Shown here: positions 21,267 through 29,663 of the stretch, piece by piece
Layout: every line of letters starts with the position of its first letter
How positions within the stretch are numbered: position 1 is the stretch's first letter
NCBI GenBank assembly: GCA_947476475.1
Contig: CANJQT010000014.1
Coordinates: 1 to 47,377 of the forward strand
DNA: 47,377 bases
Origin: Paracoccaceae bacterium
GTDB taxonomy: Bacteria; Pseudomonadota; Alphaproteobacteria; Rhodobacterales; Rhodobacteraceae
Reading direction: 5' to 3'
Notes under the pieces: model-generated
What the model was told of the DNA's origin: nothing
The model's input: the letters and a program-made list of their open reading frames with translations, nothing else
Database searches by the model: none
Position numbers and translations under genes: made by a program

Positions 21267-21448
21267 GGGTTGGTGCCGTCTACCAACCCCCTGTAACAGG
21301 GGGCACTGGCGCCGTGGCCTGATCTGGGCACTGTGACCTCGCTTGGCGCCGGCTCCGCCAAAGGGACCACCCATGATGGCCACCAGATGCTGGGCCTTTC
21401 GCAAGCACTGATGGGGCTTCGGGCTTGCAGCAAGCCCTTCGGAAGGGC
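21267..21448 (+). ncRNA. hairpin-rich leader before the ATP synthase zeta gene
   Basis: GGGTTGGT (21267-21274) pairs with ACCAACCC (21282-21289), and CCCCCTG (21287-21293) pairs with CAGGGGG (21297-21303), so the two stems share bases 21287-21289. Further on, GGGCTTG (21421-21427) pairs with CAAGCCC (21431-21437), and CCCTT (21435-21439) pairs with AAGGG (21443-21447), sharing 21435-21437. It ends about 45 bases before the ATG at 21495. I do not recognise a known RNA family. It may be a regulatory leader or a separate small RNA. Confidence 0.3.
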
Positions 21449-21494
21449 ATATGGAAACCAACCGACTTCCATGATCGATCAGACGAGGACAATG

Positions 21495-21809
21495 ATGACG
21501 AGCTTTGACGACCGCGAACATGCATTCGAAGCCAAGTTCGCCCATGACGAAGACATGAAATTCAAGGCCGAAGCGCGCCGGAACAAGCTGCTGGGCCTTT
21601 GGGCAGCCAGCCTTCTGGGCAAGTCGGGCGATGCAGCTACGGCCTATGCCAAGGAAGTCGTTGCCGTTGATCTTCAGGAGGCGGGCGAAGAGGATGTCTT
21701 TCGCAAGGTGTCAGACGATCTTGGTACAGTGGCGGACCCGGCAACCATTCGCGCCAAGATGTCGGAACTGATGTCCGAGGCAAAACGCCAGCTGATGAAC
21801 GAAGCCTGA
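21495..21809 (+). CDS. ATP synthase zeta-type inhibitor subunit (DUF1476)
   Basis: A 104-residue helical protein beginning MTSFDDREHAFEAKFAHDED, followed by KAEARRNKLLGLWAASLLG and YAKEVVAVDLQEAGEEDVF, the DUF1476 pattern. The family includes the zeta subunit of Paracoccus denitrificans, which inhibits ATP hydrolysis by the F1 part of ATP synthase; the length is the same as I recall for that protein. ATG at 21495 has GAGGAC about 10 bases upstream, with another ATG directly before it at 21492. A terminator follows. Confidence 0.9.
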   Translation: MTSFDDREHAFEAKFAHDEDMKFKAEARRNKLLGLWAASLLGKSGDAATAYAKEVVAVDLQEAGEEDVFRKVSDDLGTVADPATIRAKMSELMSEAKRQLMNEA

Positions 21810-21838
21810 TCGGCTTTCAGCGCCCAAAAAGACATTCG

Positions 21839-21869
21839 CGCCCGCGCTCACAGGAGTAGCGGGCGTTTT
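21839..21869 (+). terminator. intrinsic terminator after the zeta-subunit gene
   Basis: CGCCCGC (21839-21845) pairs with GCGGGCG (21859-21865) and is followed by TTTTC, 30 bases after the stop codon. Confidence 0.7.
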
Positions 21870-22073
21870 CATTAAAAAGCCAGCCAAAAAAACCGCTCGC
21901 CGCAGCGCAGCCTTTGCCCCGCGTTAGGCAATCAGAAATGGACTCCACGTGAAGACTTGCCTGCATGACAGCAGGGGCGCGCAATGTGGAAGATGAATGG
22001 CAGGGCATTCAGGGCTTTGGCTGGTCGCGGCCAGTCTCGGGGCTGCGCCCCCCTCGAGTCCGCCACACATGAT

Positions 22074-24047
22074 ATGTTGTTTTCATCGGCATCCCGGTGG
22101 CGGCTGGTCTTTGCTATGGCGACATTCGGCTTTTTGGCTTTTCGGGCTCAGCCTCACATTGCCTTATTGAACTGGAACGATGTGATAGCTGCTGCCATGG
22201 CGCATGGCCCCGCACAATGGGGATTGGCGCTGATAGCCACCTTCGTCAGCTTTATGGCGGTAGGTCGCTATGACGCCACCATCTTGCGGCTGGTTGGCAG
22301 CGATATGTCGGCGTCACGCGCGCGCCGTAGCGGTATGGCCGCCATCGCCCTTAGCCAGACACTTGGCCTGGGGCTGCTAACCGCGACATTTGTGCGGTGG
22401 CAGATGTTGCCGGGGCGCGACTTGCCGTTTGCGGCACGCCTGACAATGCTCGTCTCGGTCAGCTTTATGGCGGCCTGGGCGCTTCTTGCCGCTCTGGCGG
22501 TTTTGGCCTTTCTGCCGCCTGCAAGTGCCCTGCACAGTCAGCTAAGGTCGGCCGCCTGGGTGACGGTGTGTGCGGCGCTGACACTGGCCCTTGCAAACGC
22601 CACTGCGCGAACATTCCTTAGTCGCTTGTTCGGTGCCAGATTGCCTTCTTTGCCCTTTCAGTGTCGCATCCTTATGCTGACCTGTTGCGACTGTGCTGCC
22701 GCGGCTCTTGCGCTTTACGTTTTCCTGCCCTCAGCAGATACGCTTGCTTTTCTCAGCTTTTTGCCGGCCTTCATTCTGGCAATGGGTGTCGGGGTGCTAT
22801 CGGGCATTCCTGGCGGCGTCGGCCCGTTCGAAATGCTGTTGATCATGCTGCTGCCGGACCTGCCGCCTGAACATCTGGCTGCATCCATCCTTTGTTACCG
22901 TGGCGTCTATTACGCGCTGCCTGCAGTCATAGCCGCTGGCGCGCTCCTTTTGGTGAACCGTTCCTTATCACGTTCGGCCGCACCCGCTTCATCGCAAGAG
23001 GCGGTCTTCTTCAGCCCTTCTGATCAGGCGCATGTGCAAAGCCAACTGAAGCGCACCGCCTGGCCGCGGGCGGAATCCATGCTTGGGGTTCAGGGCATGC
23101 ATGGTTTGATCCGCAATCGGCGAGGACAAAGCTGGCTGGCAGCACCGACAAGACATTTCCTGATCTGCCTGTTTGACCCCGCCTCCACCTCTTCGCCCGG
23201 ATCGCTCATCAGGGATATTGCCAGCCTTTCCCGCAGCCTTCGTCGCCGCCCTTGCCTCTACAAGATTGGCCCGCGGACTGCGGTTGCAGCACGTCGCGCA
23301 GGGTGGGTTGTCTGGCCGATTGCCCAGGAATGTTGGCTGGATCCGTCAGGATACAATCTTTTGGGGCCGGCCAAATCTGGCCTCCGCCGCAAGCTTCGAC
23401 AGGCCGAACGAGCCGGAGTCACCATTGCACATTACTGCCCCATGGATCCTTCAAACCCTCTGCCCCACACGGATCTTAGCTTCCTCAACAAAGTGTGGCT
23501 GGACCAGCATCGCGCCGAACGAGGCTTTTCCGTGGGGCGTTACCGGCCAGACTATCTGGAACACCAGCATCTTTATGTCGCCAGTGACGCCGGAAAGCCG
23601 GTTGCATGGATATCGTTCCACGCCGGCCGAACCGAACGCACCCTGGATCTGGTGCGACACGGGCGGGGTCTTCCGGACGGAACAATGCAAGCCCTGATCA
23701 TGGCTGCCATGCGCGACGCAAAGGCTGACGGGATCACCCGACTGTCGCTGGCAGCCCTGCCATTGCCGGGGCTCGGTCTTGGCAAGACTGCGCGCGCAGC
23801 GGGCCTGCCCATTTTTCGCCATCACCCGGCACCCGGCCTGCGCCAGTTCAAGGCGGGCTTTGCCCCGCGCCAAACCCCACTTTATATCGCCGCGCCGTCG
23901 GGTCTGGTACTAGTCGGCGCAGCCATTGCGCTGCTGCGTGCAGTGCATTTTCCGGCGGCCCTGCCTGCGATGCCCCGCGGTGCGTGCAAACCGGCCCCCA
24001 ATCCGGCTCATGAACATTCTGAAAAAGTTGCGTTTGATGTTTCCTGA
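22074..24047 (+). CDS. MprF-like phosphatidylglycerol aminoacyltransferase/flippase, short form
   Basis: The N-terminal half (about residues 1-300) has roughly eight membrane segments and the GVLSGIPGGVGPFEMLL motif of the lysyl-phosphatidylglycerol flippase domain. The C-terminal half matches the DUF2156 transferase domain: SGLRRKLRQAERAGVTIAHY, WISFHAGRTERTLDLVRHG and PDGTMQALIMAAMRDAKADG. MprF proteins modify phosphatidylglycerol with an amino acid from aminoacyl-tRNA and move it to the outer leaflet. At 657 residues it is shorter than typical MprF (about 840), mainly in the membrane part. ATG 22074 was chosen because the frame upstream overlaps an intergenic GC hairpin. The amino acid used cannot be read from the sequence. 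Confidence 0.82.
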   Translation: MLFSSASRWRLVFAMATFGFLAFRAQPHIALLNWNDVIAAAMAHGPAQWGLALIATFVSFMAVGRYDATILRLVGSDMSASRARRSGMAAIALSQTLGLGLLTATFVRWQMLPGRDLPFAARLTMLVSVSFMAAWALLAALAVLAFLPPASALHSQLRSAAWVTVCAALTLALANATARTFLSRLFGARLPSLPFQCRILMLTCCDCAAAALALYVFLPSADTLAFLSFLPAFILAMGVGVLSGIPGGVGPFEMLLIMLLPDLPPEHLAASILCYRGVYYALPAVIAAGALLLVNRSLSRSAAPASSQEAVFFSPSDQAHVQSQLKRTAWPRAESMLGVQGMHGLIRNRRGQSWLAAPTRHFLICLFDPASTSSPGSLIRDIASLSRSLRRRPCLYKIGPRTAVAARRAGWVVWPIAQECWLDPSGYNLLGPAKSGLRRKLRQAERAGVTIAHYCPMDPSNPLPHTDLSFLNKVWLDQHRAERGFSVGRYRPDYLEHQHLYVASDAGKPVAWISFHAGRTERTLDLVRHGRGLPDGTMQALIMAAMRDAKADGITRLSLAALPLPGLGLGKTARAAGLPIFRHHPAPGLRQFKAGFAPRQTPLYIAAPSGLVLVGAAIALLRAVHFPAALPAMPRGACKPAPNPAHEHSEKVAFDVS

Positions 24048-24121
24048 TCCGCATGGCACAGGTTCCCGATACGGGTCGGCTCTCTTGACCTGTCCGGCCC
24101 CCTCGCAGTCAGGATCGAACC

Positions 24122-25135
24122 ATGACAAACGCCCTTTCCCGCCTTCTTGAAACCCGTGACTGGCTTTTGGCCGATGGGGCAACGGGAACAAACCTGTTCA
24201 ACATGGGACTTGAAGCCGGCGAACCACCCGAGTTGTGGAACACCGACAGACCGGACAATATCCGGGCGCTTTACCGCAGTGCAGTCGACGCTGGGTCGGA
24301 TATCTTTCTCACCAACACTTTCGGGGGAAATGCCGCACGACTGAAGCTGCACAACGCCCAAGGGCGCGTGCAAGAGTTGAACAGGGTGGGTGCCGCATTG
24401 GGGCGCGACATCGCAGATAAGGCTGGTCGTCCGGTCGTTGTCGCGGGATCCGTCGGCCCAACTGGCGAAATCATGGTTCCGATGGGGGCGCTGACGCACG
24501 AATTGGCCGTCGAAATCTTCCATGAACAGGCCGAAGGTCTCAAGGCAGGGGGGGCTGATGTTCTTTGGGTCGAAACCATTTCAGCCGCCGAAGAATTCCG
24601 CGCCGCGGCGGAGGCGTTCGCTCTGGCAGGAATGCCTTGGTGTGGCACTATGAGCTTTGACACGGCCGGTCGGACGATGATGGGCTTCACCTCTTCGGCA
24701 ATGGTGGGCATGGTTGGCAAGTTGCCGAATCCGCCGCTAGCCTTTGGCGCCAACTGCGGCGTTGGTGCAGCCGATCTTATGCGCACCATTCTCGGGTTCA
24801 TGGCCGCCGGACCTGAGCTTCCGGTGATCGCCAAGGGGAATGCGGGCATCCCAAAATATCATGACGGCCATATCCATTACGACGGCACTCCCGAACTGAT
24901 GGGTGCCTATGCGGTTCTGGCGCGCGATGCGGGTGCAACCATCATCGGGGGCTGCTGTGGAACCATGCCGGACCACCTGCGTTCAATGCGGGAGGCATTG
25001 GAAAACACGCCGCGCGGCCCGCGGCCAAGCGTCGAAGAAATTGCGCAAAAGCTGGGTGGATTCTCCTCTGCCTCGGACGGTACGGGTGAAGGCGTGCCTG
25101 AACGCCGCGACCGCGGCGGGCGCCGCCGGGGTTAA
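24122..25135 (+). CDS. bmt: homocysteine S-methyltransferase (betaine-homocysteine methyltransferase type)
   Basis: A 337-residue zinc methyltransferase of the BHMT/MetH N-terminal family. It begins with WLLADGATGTNLFNMGLE and continues with FLTNTFGGNAARL. The zinc ligands are Cys212 (FGANCGVGAAD) and Cys278-Cys279 (IIGGCCGTMPDHL). It makes methionine from homocysteine. The methyl donor could be betaine or a methyl-corrinoid protein; the free corrinoid protein 1.3 kb downstream favours a role as the homocysteine-binding part of a split methionine synthase. The plus-strand gene starts 74 bases after the MprF-like gene. Confidence 0.9.
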   Translation: MTNALSRLLETRDWLLADGATGTNLFNMGLEAGEPPELWNTDRPDNIRALYRSAVDAGSDIFLTNTFGGNAARLKLHNAQGRVQELNRVGAALGRDIADKAGRPVVVAGSVGPTGEIMVPMGALTHELAVEIFHEQAEGLKAGGADVLWVETISAAEEFRAAAEAFALAGMPWCGTMSFDTAGRTMMGFTSSAMVGMVGKLPNPPLAFGANCGVGAADLMRTILGFMAAGPELPVIAKGNAGIPKYHDGHIHYDGTPELMGAYAVLARDAGATIIGGCCGTMPDHLRSMREALENTPRGPRPSVEEIAQKLGGFSSASDGTGEGVPERRDRGGRRRG

Positions 25136-25188
25136 GTGATGGGCTGGGGCAGGCCTTTGATTACCCCTTGTCACAACCATGGGTCCGG

Positions 25189-26271
25189 TCAGAACAGCGA
25201 TAGCTGATCGCCTGCTCTGTGCGGCGCGCGGAACTGCGAAAGGTCGAAGGCAGGCAGTGGCTTATCCAGCGCCAGCCTTTTTGTAGCCAGTTTGAAACGA
25301 CGGCCCAGGAGTTCGGCGAACGGCCCCTCGCCTTGCATCCGTTTGCCCCATTCGGCGTCGTAATCGGCCCCACCCCGCATGTCGCGCAACCGGTTCATCA
25401 CGTGATCCGCCTTCATGGGCGCATGCCGCGCCAACCAGTCGCGAAACAGCGGCGCCACTTCCAGCGGCAACCGCAAAAGGATCCAGGACGCGGTCCCTGC
25501 CCCGGCTTCTGCTGCGGCCGTCAGGATCGCTTCCAGTTCTGCGTCAGTCAGAACCGGAATCACCGGGGCCACCATGACCCGCACTGGAACCCCAGCGCGC
25601 GACAAGGCGCGGATTGCCGCGAGCCTGCGCTCGGGGGAAGGCGCACGCGGCTCCAGCGCGCGGCAAAGGACCACATCCAGCGTAGTCACCGAAATTCCGA
25701 CCTGTACCAAACCGCGGCGCGCCATGTCCGACAATATGTCAACATCGCGCTCAATCAGTGCGCCCTTGGTCACGATCGACACCGGGTGATTCCAGTCCGA
25801 AAGCGTCTGCAACGTCGACCGCATGATCCGGTAGCGCGCCTCGATTGGCTGATAGGGGTCGGTGTTGGTGCCAATCGCCAAGGGTGCCGGCACATAGGTC
25901 TTACGCCCCATTTCCCGCGCCAGGACAGTGGGCGCCAACGGTCGCGCGATCAGGCGGGTTTCAAAATCAAGGCCCGGTGACATGCCCAGATAGGCATGCG
26001 TTGGCCTTGCAAAACAATAGGAACAGCCATGCTCGCAGCCCCGATAAGGATTGAACGTCCGATCAAAAGGCAAATCCGGCGAGCCGACATAATTGATCAC
26101 CATGCGCGGGCTTTCCTCGCGGATTTCGGTGCGCAACAGACGCTCCTGCTCGGAAATATCCCAGCCGTCATGCGCCACTTCGCGGGCAAGTATCTCGAAC
26201 CGGCCGCTGGCGTTGCTGGCAACGCCGCGGGCCCTGAGACGCAAGAATGGATCGCTTGGCGGAAGGCTCAT
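25189..26271 (-). CDS. PA0069-family radical SAM protein
   Basis: A 360-residue radical SAM protein. The cluster-binding motif is RGCEHGCSYCFARPTHAYLG (CX3CX2C), preceded by FDRTFNPY, and SIVTKGALIERDVDIL and VGISVTTLD fit the SplB-like branch named after Pseudomonas PA0069. The reaction is unknown. It faces the opposite way to the methyltransferase and corrinoid genes on either side, so it is probably not in their transcript, though its position between them may be meaningful. Confidence 0.88.
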   Translation of the reverse strand: MSLPPSDPFLRLRARGVASNASGRFEILAREVAHDGWDISEQERLLRTEIREESPRMVINYVGSPDLPFDRTFNPYRGCEHGCSYCFARPTHAYLGMSPGLDFETRLIARPLAPTVLAREMGRKTYVPAPLAIGTNTDPYQPIEARYRIMRSTLQTLSDWNHPVSIVTKGALIERDVDILSDMARRGLVQVGISVTTLDVVLCRALEPRAPSPERRLAAIRALSRAGVPVRVMVAPVIPVLTDAELEAILTAAAEAGAGTASWILLRLPLEVAPLFRDWLARHAPMKADHVMNRLRDMRGGADYDAEWGKRMQGEGPFAELLGRRFKLATKRLALDKPLPAFDLSQFRAPHRAGDQLSLF

Positions 26272-26435
26272 ACCTCATAATGGAACATTTAGTGAACGAC
26301 TTCCAGCCCCCGCTTTGCTTTCAACAGACACCCTCGTCGCTTTTCGTCGCTCGTTGTTCGGGCAATGTCGCTATTCGCCAAGTTGACTTGCCCCCCGCCA
26401 GCTATTACCTGCGCAAGACTGTCAGGAGACATACA

Positions 26436-27134
26436 ATGGCCGACGAAGGCGATATCATTCTTTCCGAACTGGACGACGAAGAACTGGTCCTCCAGATGCA
26501 CGACGACCTCTATGATGGCCTCAAGGAGGAGATCGAGGATGGGGTGCGCATCCTTCTGGACCGTGGCTGGACGCCCTACGACACGCTGACCAAAGCGCTG
26601 GTTGCAGGCATGACGATCGTCGGCGCTGACTTCCGCGACGGCATCCTCTTTGTTCCCGAAGTGCTTCTGGCCGCCAACGCGATGAAAGCCGGCATGGCGA
26701 TCCTGAAGCCGCTGCTGGCTGAAACCGGTGCGCCCAAGGTCGGCAAAATGGTGATCGGCACCGTCAAGGGCGATATCCATGACATCGGCAAGAACCTTGT
26801 CGGCATGATGATGGAAGGCGCAGGCTTTGAAGTGGTCGATCTGGGTATCAATAACTCGGTCGAAAAATATCTGGAAGCTCTCGAGCGTGAAGAGGCCGAT
26901 ATCCTCGGCATGTCCGCCCTGCTGACGACGACGATGCCCTACATGAAGGTCGTCATCGACACGCTGAAAGAAAAAGGCATGCGCGAAGATTTCATTATCC
27001 TCGTCGGTGGTGCTCCGCTGAACGAAGAGTTTGGCCGCGCGATCGGCGCCGACGCCTATTGCCGCGACGCCGCTGTTGCCGTGCAGACCGCAAAGGACTT
27101 CATGGGGCGCAAGCACAACCAAATGGCCGGCTGA
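26436..27134 (+). CDS. corrinoid (B12-binding) methyl-carrier protein
   Basis: A 232-residue protein of the MetH/MtaC/MtbC corrinoid family. A four-helix cap domain (about 15-95) precedes the B12 domain with GDIHDIGKNLV; His115 is the lower axial cobalt ligand. SALLTTTMPYM and ILVGGAPLN complete the binding site. It carries methyl groups between methyltransferases. ATG at 26436 has AGGAGAC upstream; the frame is open further 5' without similarity. A nearby homocysteine methyltransferase and a RamA-like activator point to a split methionine synthase or a methylamine/betaine demethylation system. Confidence 0.93.
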   Translation: MADEGDIILSELDDEELVLQMHDDLYDGLKEEIEDGVRILLDRGWTPYDTLTKALVAGMTIVGADFRDGILFVPEVLLAANAMKAGMAILKPLLAETGAPKVGKMVIGTVKGDIHDIGKNLVGMMMEGAGFEVVDLGINNSVEKYLEALEREEADILGMSALLTTTMPYMKVVIDTLKEKGMREDFIILVGGAPLNEEFGRAIGADAYCRDAAVAVQTAKDFMGRKHNQMAG

Positions 27135-27152
27135 TCCCGCCACAGAGATGTC

Positions 27153-27188
27153 AAAAGGCCCCGGATTCAAGGACCGGGGCCTTTTCTT
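27153..27188 (+). terminator. strong intrinsic terminator after the corrinoid gene
   Basis: A 12-bp stem AAAAGGCCCCGG (27153-27164) and CCGGGGCCTTTT (27174-27185) with a 9-base loop runs into TTTTCTTTT. It separates the corrinoid gene from the DUF1638 gene pair. Confidence 0.85.
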
Positions 27189-27251
27189 TTGAATCAAGAG
27201 CCTATTGGCATTGTCCATGAACCACCCCAATTTAGTCAAAAGGAGGTGCCC

Positions 27252-27425
27252 ATGCCAAAGTCCACTTTTTATCTGACGCTGGTTTTGGTGCTTGCCATCG
27301 CAGGCGCAACGATATTCTTGGCTGCCAGTATCGCAGGTGGCATTATGCCCGTCTGGGCTGCGGCCACCGGCCCGCTTCTTCTGTGTGCTTCCCTTTTTCT
27401 GCATTGGCTAAGTCGGCGCGAATGA
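27252..27425 (+). CDS. small two-helix membrane protein of unknown function
   Basis: A 57-residue hydrophobic protein with two membrane segments (FYLTLVLVLAIAGATIFLAA, then MPVWAAATGPLLLCASLFLH) and a basic end (WLSRRE). A perfect AGGAGGT ribosome binding site precedes ATG 27252. Its stop overlaps the DUF1638 start (ATGA), so the two are translationally coupled. I do not recognise the family. Confidence 0.7.
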   Translation: MPKSTFYLTLVLVLAIAGATIFLAASIAGGIMPVWAAATGPLLLCASLFLHWLSRRE

Positions 27426-28048
27426 CGGTTTCTGACGCAACACTGACCACCGATGGATTTTCGCAGCTTGAACGCGGGCGGATCCTGCTGATTGCATGCG
27501 GCGCATTGGCACGTGAGATCCTGGACCTGAAGGCGGCCAACGGTTGGGCACATCTTGATTTGACCTGCTTGCCCGCCAATTTGCATCTTTATCCAGAGAA
27601 AATAGCGTCCGCGGTCGAAGCCGCCGTTCACAAGCACCGCTCAGACTATGACCGCATATTCATTGTCTACGCCGACTGCGGAACCGGCGGGCTGCTTGAG
27701 GCCAAATGCGCCGAACTGGGCGTCGAGATGGTGGCGGGCCCTCACTGCTATTCATTCTTCGAAGGCAATGCGGCCTTCGCCGCCCGCGAAGAGATGACTG
27801 CATTCTATCTGACCGACTTTCTGGTCCGCCAATTTGAGGCCTTTGTCTGGAAGCCCCTTGGGCTGGATCGTCACCCAGACCTGCGCGACATGTACTTTGG
27901 CAATTACGAAAAGCTGGTCTATCAGGCCCAGACCGATGATCCCGCACTTGACGAAAAGGCCAAAGACTGCGCCGGGCGGCTGGGCCTTGCCTATGAGCGG
28001 CGCTTCACCGGTTATGGCGATCTGACACCAGCCCTTTCCAGGCTCTAA
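27422..28048 (+). CDS. DUF1638 domain protein
   Basis: A 208-residue soluble protein. Its conserved-looking elements are cysteine-centred: LLIACGALAREILDL, LDLTCLPANLHLYPEKI, VYADCGTGGLLEAKC and AGPHCYSFFEG, suggesting a bound metal or cofactor. The family, to my knowledge, has no proven function, and members occur near corrinoid methyltransferase genes in methylotrophic microbes. It is coupled to the small membrane protein upstream and ends 4 bases inside the convergent hflX. Confidence 0.82.
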   Translation: MTVSDATLTTDGFSQLERGRILLIACGALAREILDLKAANGWAHLDLTCLPANLHLYPEKIASAVEAAVHKHRSDYDRIFIVYADCGTGGLLEAKCAELGVEMVAGPHCYSFFEGNAAFAAREEMTAFYLTDFLVRQFEAFVWKPLGLDRHPDLRDMYFGNYEKLVYQAQTDDPALDEKAKDCAGRLGLAYERRFTGYGDLTPALSRL

Positions 28049-29292
28049 AGCGCGTGAAAGGCTAAACGCTGGCGGTCAGTCCAGCGCACGGTCACGCGGT
28101 AGCCCGTGTCTGTCTGCACTTCCGACGTGACGACCCCCTCTGCGTGTAACCAGGCCCGTGCGCGCCCGTTCGCAAAATCAAGCTCCACAACCTCCTCGCG
28201 GCGCTCCTCGTCCAGCGCATCGGCGATAGCGGCCAGCAACCCGTCCAGCCCCTCGCCCGTAATCGCGCTTACAGCGTGAATGCCGGGGGTTCTGGCGTCC
28301 TGCGTCAACAAGGCCTTGCGCGTGTCTTCCGACAACATGTCGATCTTGTTCCACACCTCGAACAGCGGCACGTCCTCATCCACGCCAAGACTCTCAAGAA
28401 TCTCGCCGACATCCTCGGCCTGCTCTTCCGTTTCAGGATGGGCGATATCGCGCACATGCAAAATCAGATCCGCCTCCAGCACCTCTTCCAGCGTGGCGCG
28501 GAAAGCGGCAACCAACTGGGGCGGCAGATCGGAAATGAACCCCACTGTATCCGACAGGATGATTTTCTTGCCCGACGGCAGCGTGACCCCGCGCATGGTT
28601 GGATCAAGCGTCGCGAACAGCATGTCCTTGGCCAAAACATCTGCCCCGGTCATCCGGTTGAACAAAGTTGATTTCCCGGCGTTCGTATAACCCACAAGTG
28701 CGACAATCGGGAAAGGCACCTTGCGCCGCGCAGCCCGGTGCAGTTCGCGCGTCTTGACCACCTTTTCCAACTGGCGGCGGATCTTCACAACCTCGTCGTC
28801 GATGGCGCGGCGGTCCGCCTCCATCTGCGTTTCGCCAGGACCACCCACAAAGCCAAAACCACCGCGCTGGCGCTCCAGGTGGGTCCACGCCCGCACCAGC
28901 CGGGTACGCTGATAGGACAGTGCTGCAAGTTCAACCTGCAAAACACCTTCCCGCGTCCGGGCGCGATTTGCGAAAATTTCAAGGATCAGCCCGGTCCGAT
29001 CCAGCAGCTTTACGCCCCATTCCTTTTCCAGATTGCGCTGTTGCACCGGGCTGACGTGACCGTCAACAAGAACCAGCCCAACCTCAAGTCCCTCGAAGCG
29101 CTCTTTCAGCTCGGCGATCTTGCCTGACCCGAACAGCATGCCCGCCTGTGCCTTGGCAAGGCGCACAACCTCGGCCCCTACCACCTCCAGATCGGGAAGG
29201 GCTGTGGCCAAAGAAACAGCTTCCGCCAGCGCCAGTTCGGGTGCGCGGCGGCGTTTGGACTTCGTATCGGGATGCAGGACGTAGGCACGCAT
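28045..29292 (-). CDS. hflX: GTPase HflX
   Basis: A 415-residue ribosome-associated GTPase that splits stalled or heat-damaged ribosomes. The N-terminal HflX domain shows AGMLFGSGKIAELKERF, VDGHVSPVQQRNLEKEW and FANRARTREGVLQVELAAL, followed by RGGFGFVGGPGETQMEADR. The G domain has GYTNAGKSTLFN, DTVGFI and NKID. It follows hfq by 44 bases, the classical hfq-hflX order. Confidence 0.96.
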   Translation of the reverse strand: MRAYVLHPDTKSKRRRAPELALAEAVSLATALPDLEVVGAEVVRLAKAQAGMLFGSGKIAELKERFEGLEVGLVLVDGHVSPVQQRNLEKEWGVKLLDRTGLILEIFANRARTREGVLQVELAALSYQRTRLVRAWTHLERQRGGFGFVGGPGETQMEADRRAIDDEVVKIRRQLEKVVKTRELHRAARRKVPFPIVALVGYTNAGKSTLFNRMTGADVLAKDMLFATLDPTMRGVTLPSGKKIILSDTVGFISDLPPQLVAAFRATLEEVLEADLILHVRDIAHPETEEQAEDVGEILESLGVDEDVPLFEVWNKIDMLSEDTRKALLTQDARTPGIHAVSAITGEGLDGLLAAIADALDEERREEVVELDFANGRARAWLHAEGVVTSEVQTDTGYRVTVRWTDRQRLAFHAL

Positions 29293-29336
29293 GATACGCG
29301 CGCCCGTCTCTATTCCATTGGCGGGATCAGAAGGTT

Positions 29337-29570
29337 TCAGTCCTCGCCCTCATACAGCGAAATCGCCTGTCCCGGCATGATCGTCGAGATTGCGTGTTTA
29401 TAGACAAGCTGCGACTGTCCGTCGCGACGCAGAAGTACGCAAAAATTGTCAAACCAAGTAATGACGCCCTGAAGCTTCACCCCGTTGATCAGGAATATGG
29501 TGACGGAAACCTTGGTCTTGCGAACCTGATTAAGAAACGCATCCTGCAAATTCTGTTTATCGGCAGCCAT
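29337..29570 (-). CDS. hfq: RNA chaperone Hfq
   Basis: A 77-residue Sm-like protein with [32 protein letters not shown] and the Sm2 motif VYKHAISTI, ending in a short acidic tail. Hfq pairs small RNAs with mRNAs and in alphaproteobacteria also affects nitrogen-fixation genes. ATG 29570 was chosen by similarity, with GAGGAA upstream. It lies between ntrX and hflX; a trkA gene often found here in related genomes is absent. Confidence 0.97.
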   Translation of the reverse strand: MAADKQNLQDAFLNQVRKTKVSVTIFLINGVKLQGVITWFDNFCVLLRRDGQSQLVYKHAISTIMPGQAISLYEGED

Positions 29571-29642
29571 TTTCTTTTTTCCTCGTTTCTTATGCGCGGG
29601 TTTCCACCCCACGGTGGCTCTCCGGGGGATTGGATCAAGTAT

Positions 29643-29663
29643 GCGCAAGATTTATTCTTGCGC
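29643..29663. other. perfect 8-bp hairpin between ntrX and hfq
   Basis: GCGCAAGA (29643-29650) and TCTTGCGC (29656-29663) surround a 5-base loop. It lies about 55 bases after the ntrX stop and about 75 before the hfq ATG. No T-run follows on the minus strand, so it may be an RNA-processing or regulatory stem. Confidence 0.4.

Larger units (their letters stand above)
20982..21494. other. 513-base region between the divergent purC and zeta-subunit genes
   Basis: It contains a candidate purC promoter (21045-21072) and, nearer the plus-strand gene, two pairs of overlapping hairpins (21267-21303 and 21421-21448). No protein gene is supported. One minus-strand frame ends in GLVDGTNPDTAHLTI, which looks protein-like, but the rest does not. 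Confidence 0.45.

Noticed and set aside
21242-21472. Minus-strand frame ending GLVDGTNPDTAHLTI
   Set aside because: Only the last 15 residues look protein-like; the remainder overlaps the hairpin-rich leader and lacks any recognisable pattern.
26289-27404. 371-codon minus-strand frame opposite the corrinoid gene
   Set aside because: Antisense to the clear corrinoid and small membrane protein genes and crossing a strong terminator; His/Gln-rich shadow composition.
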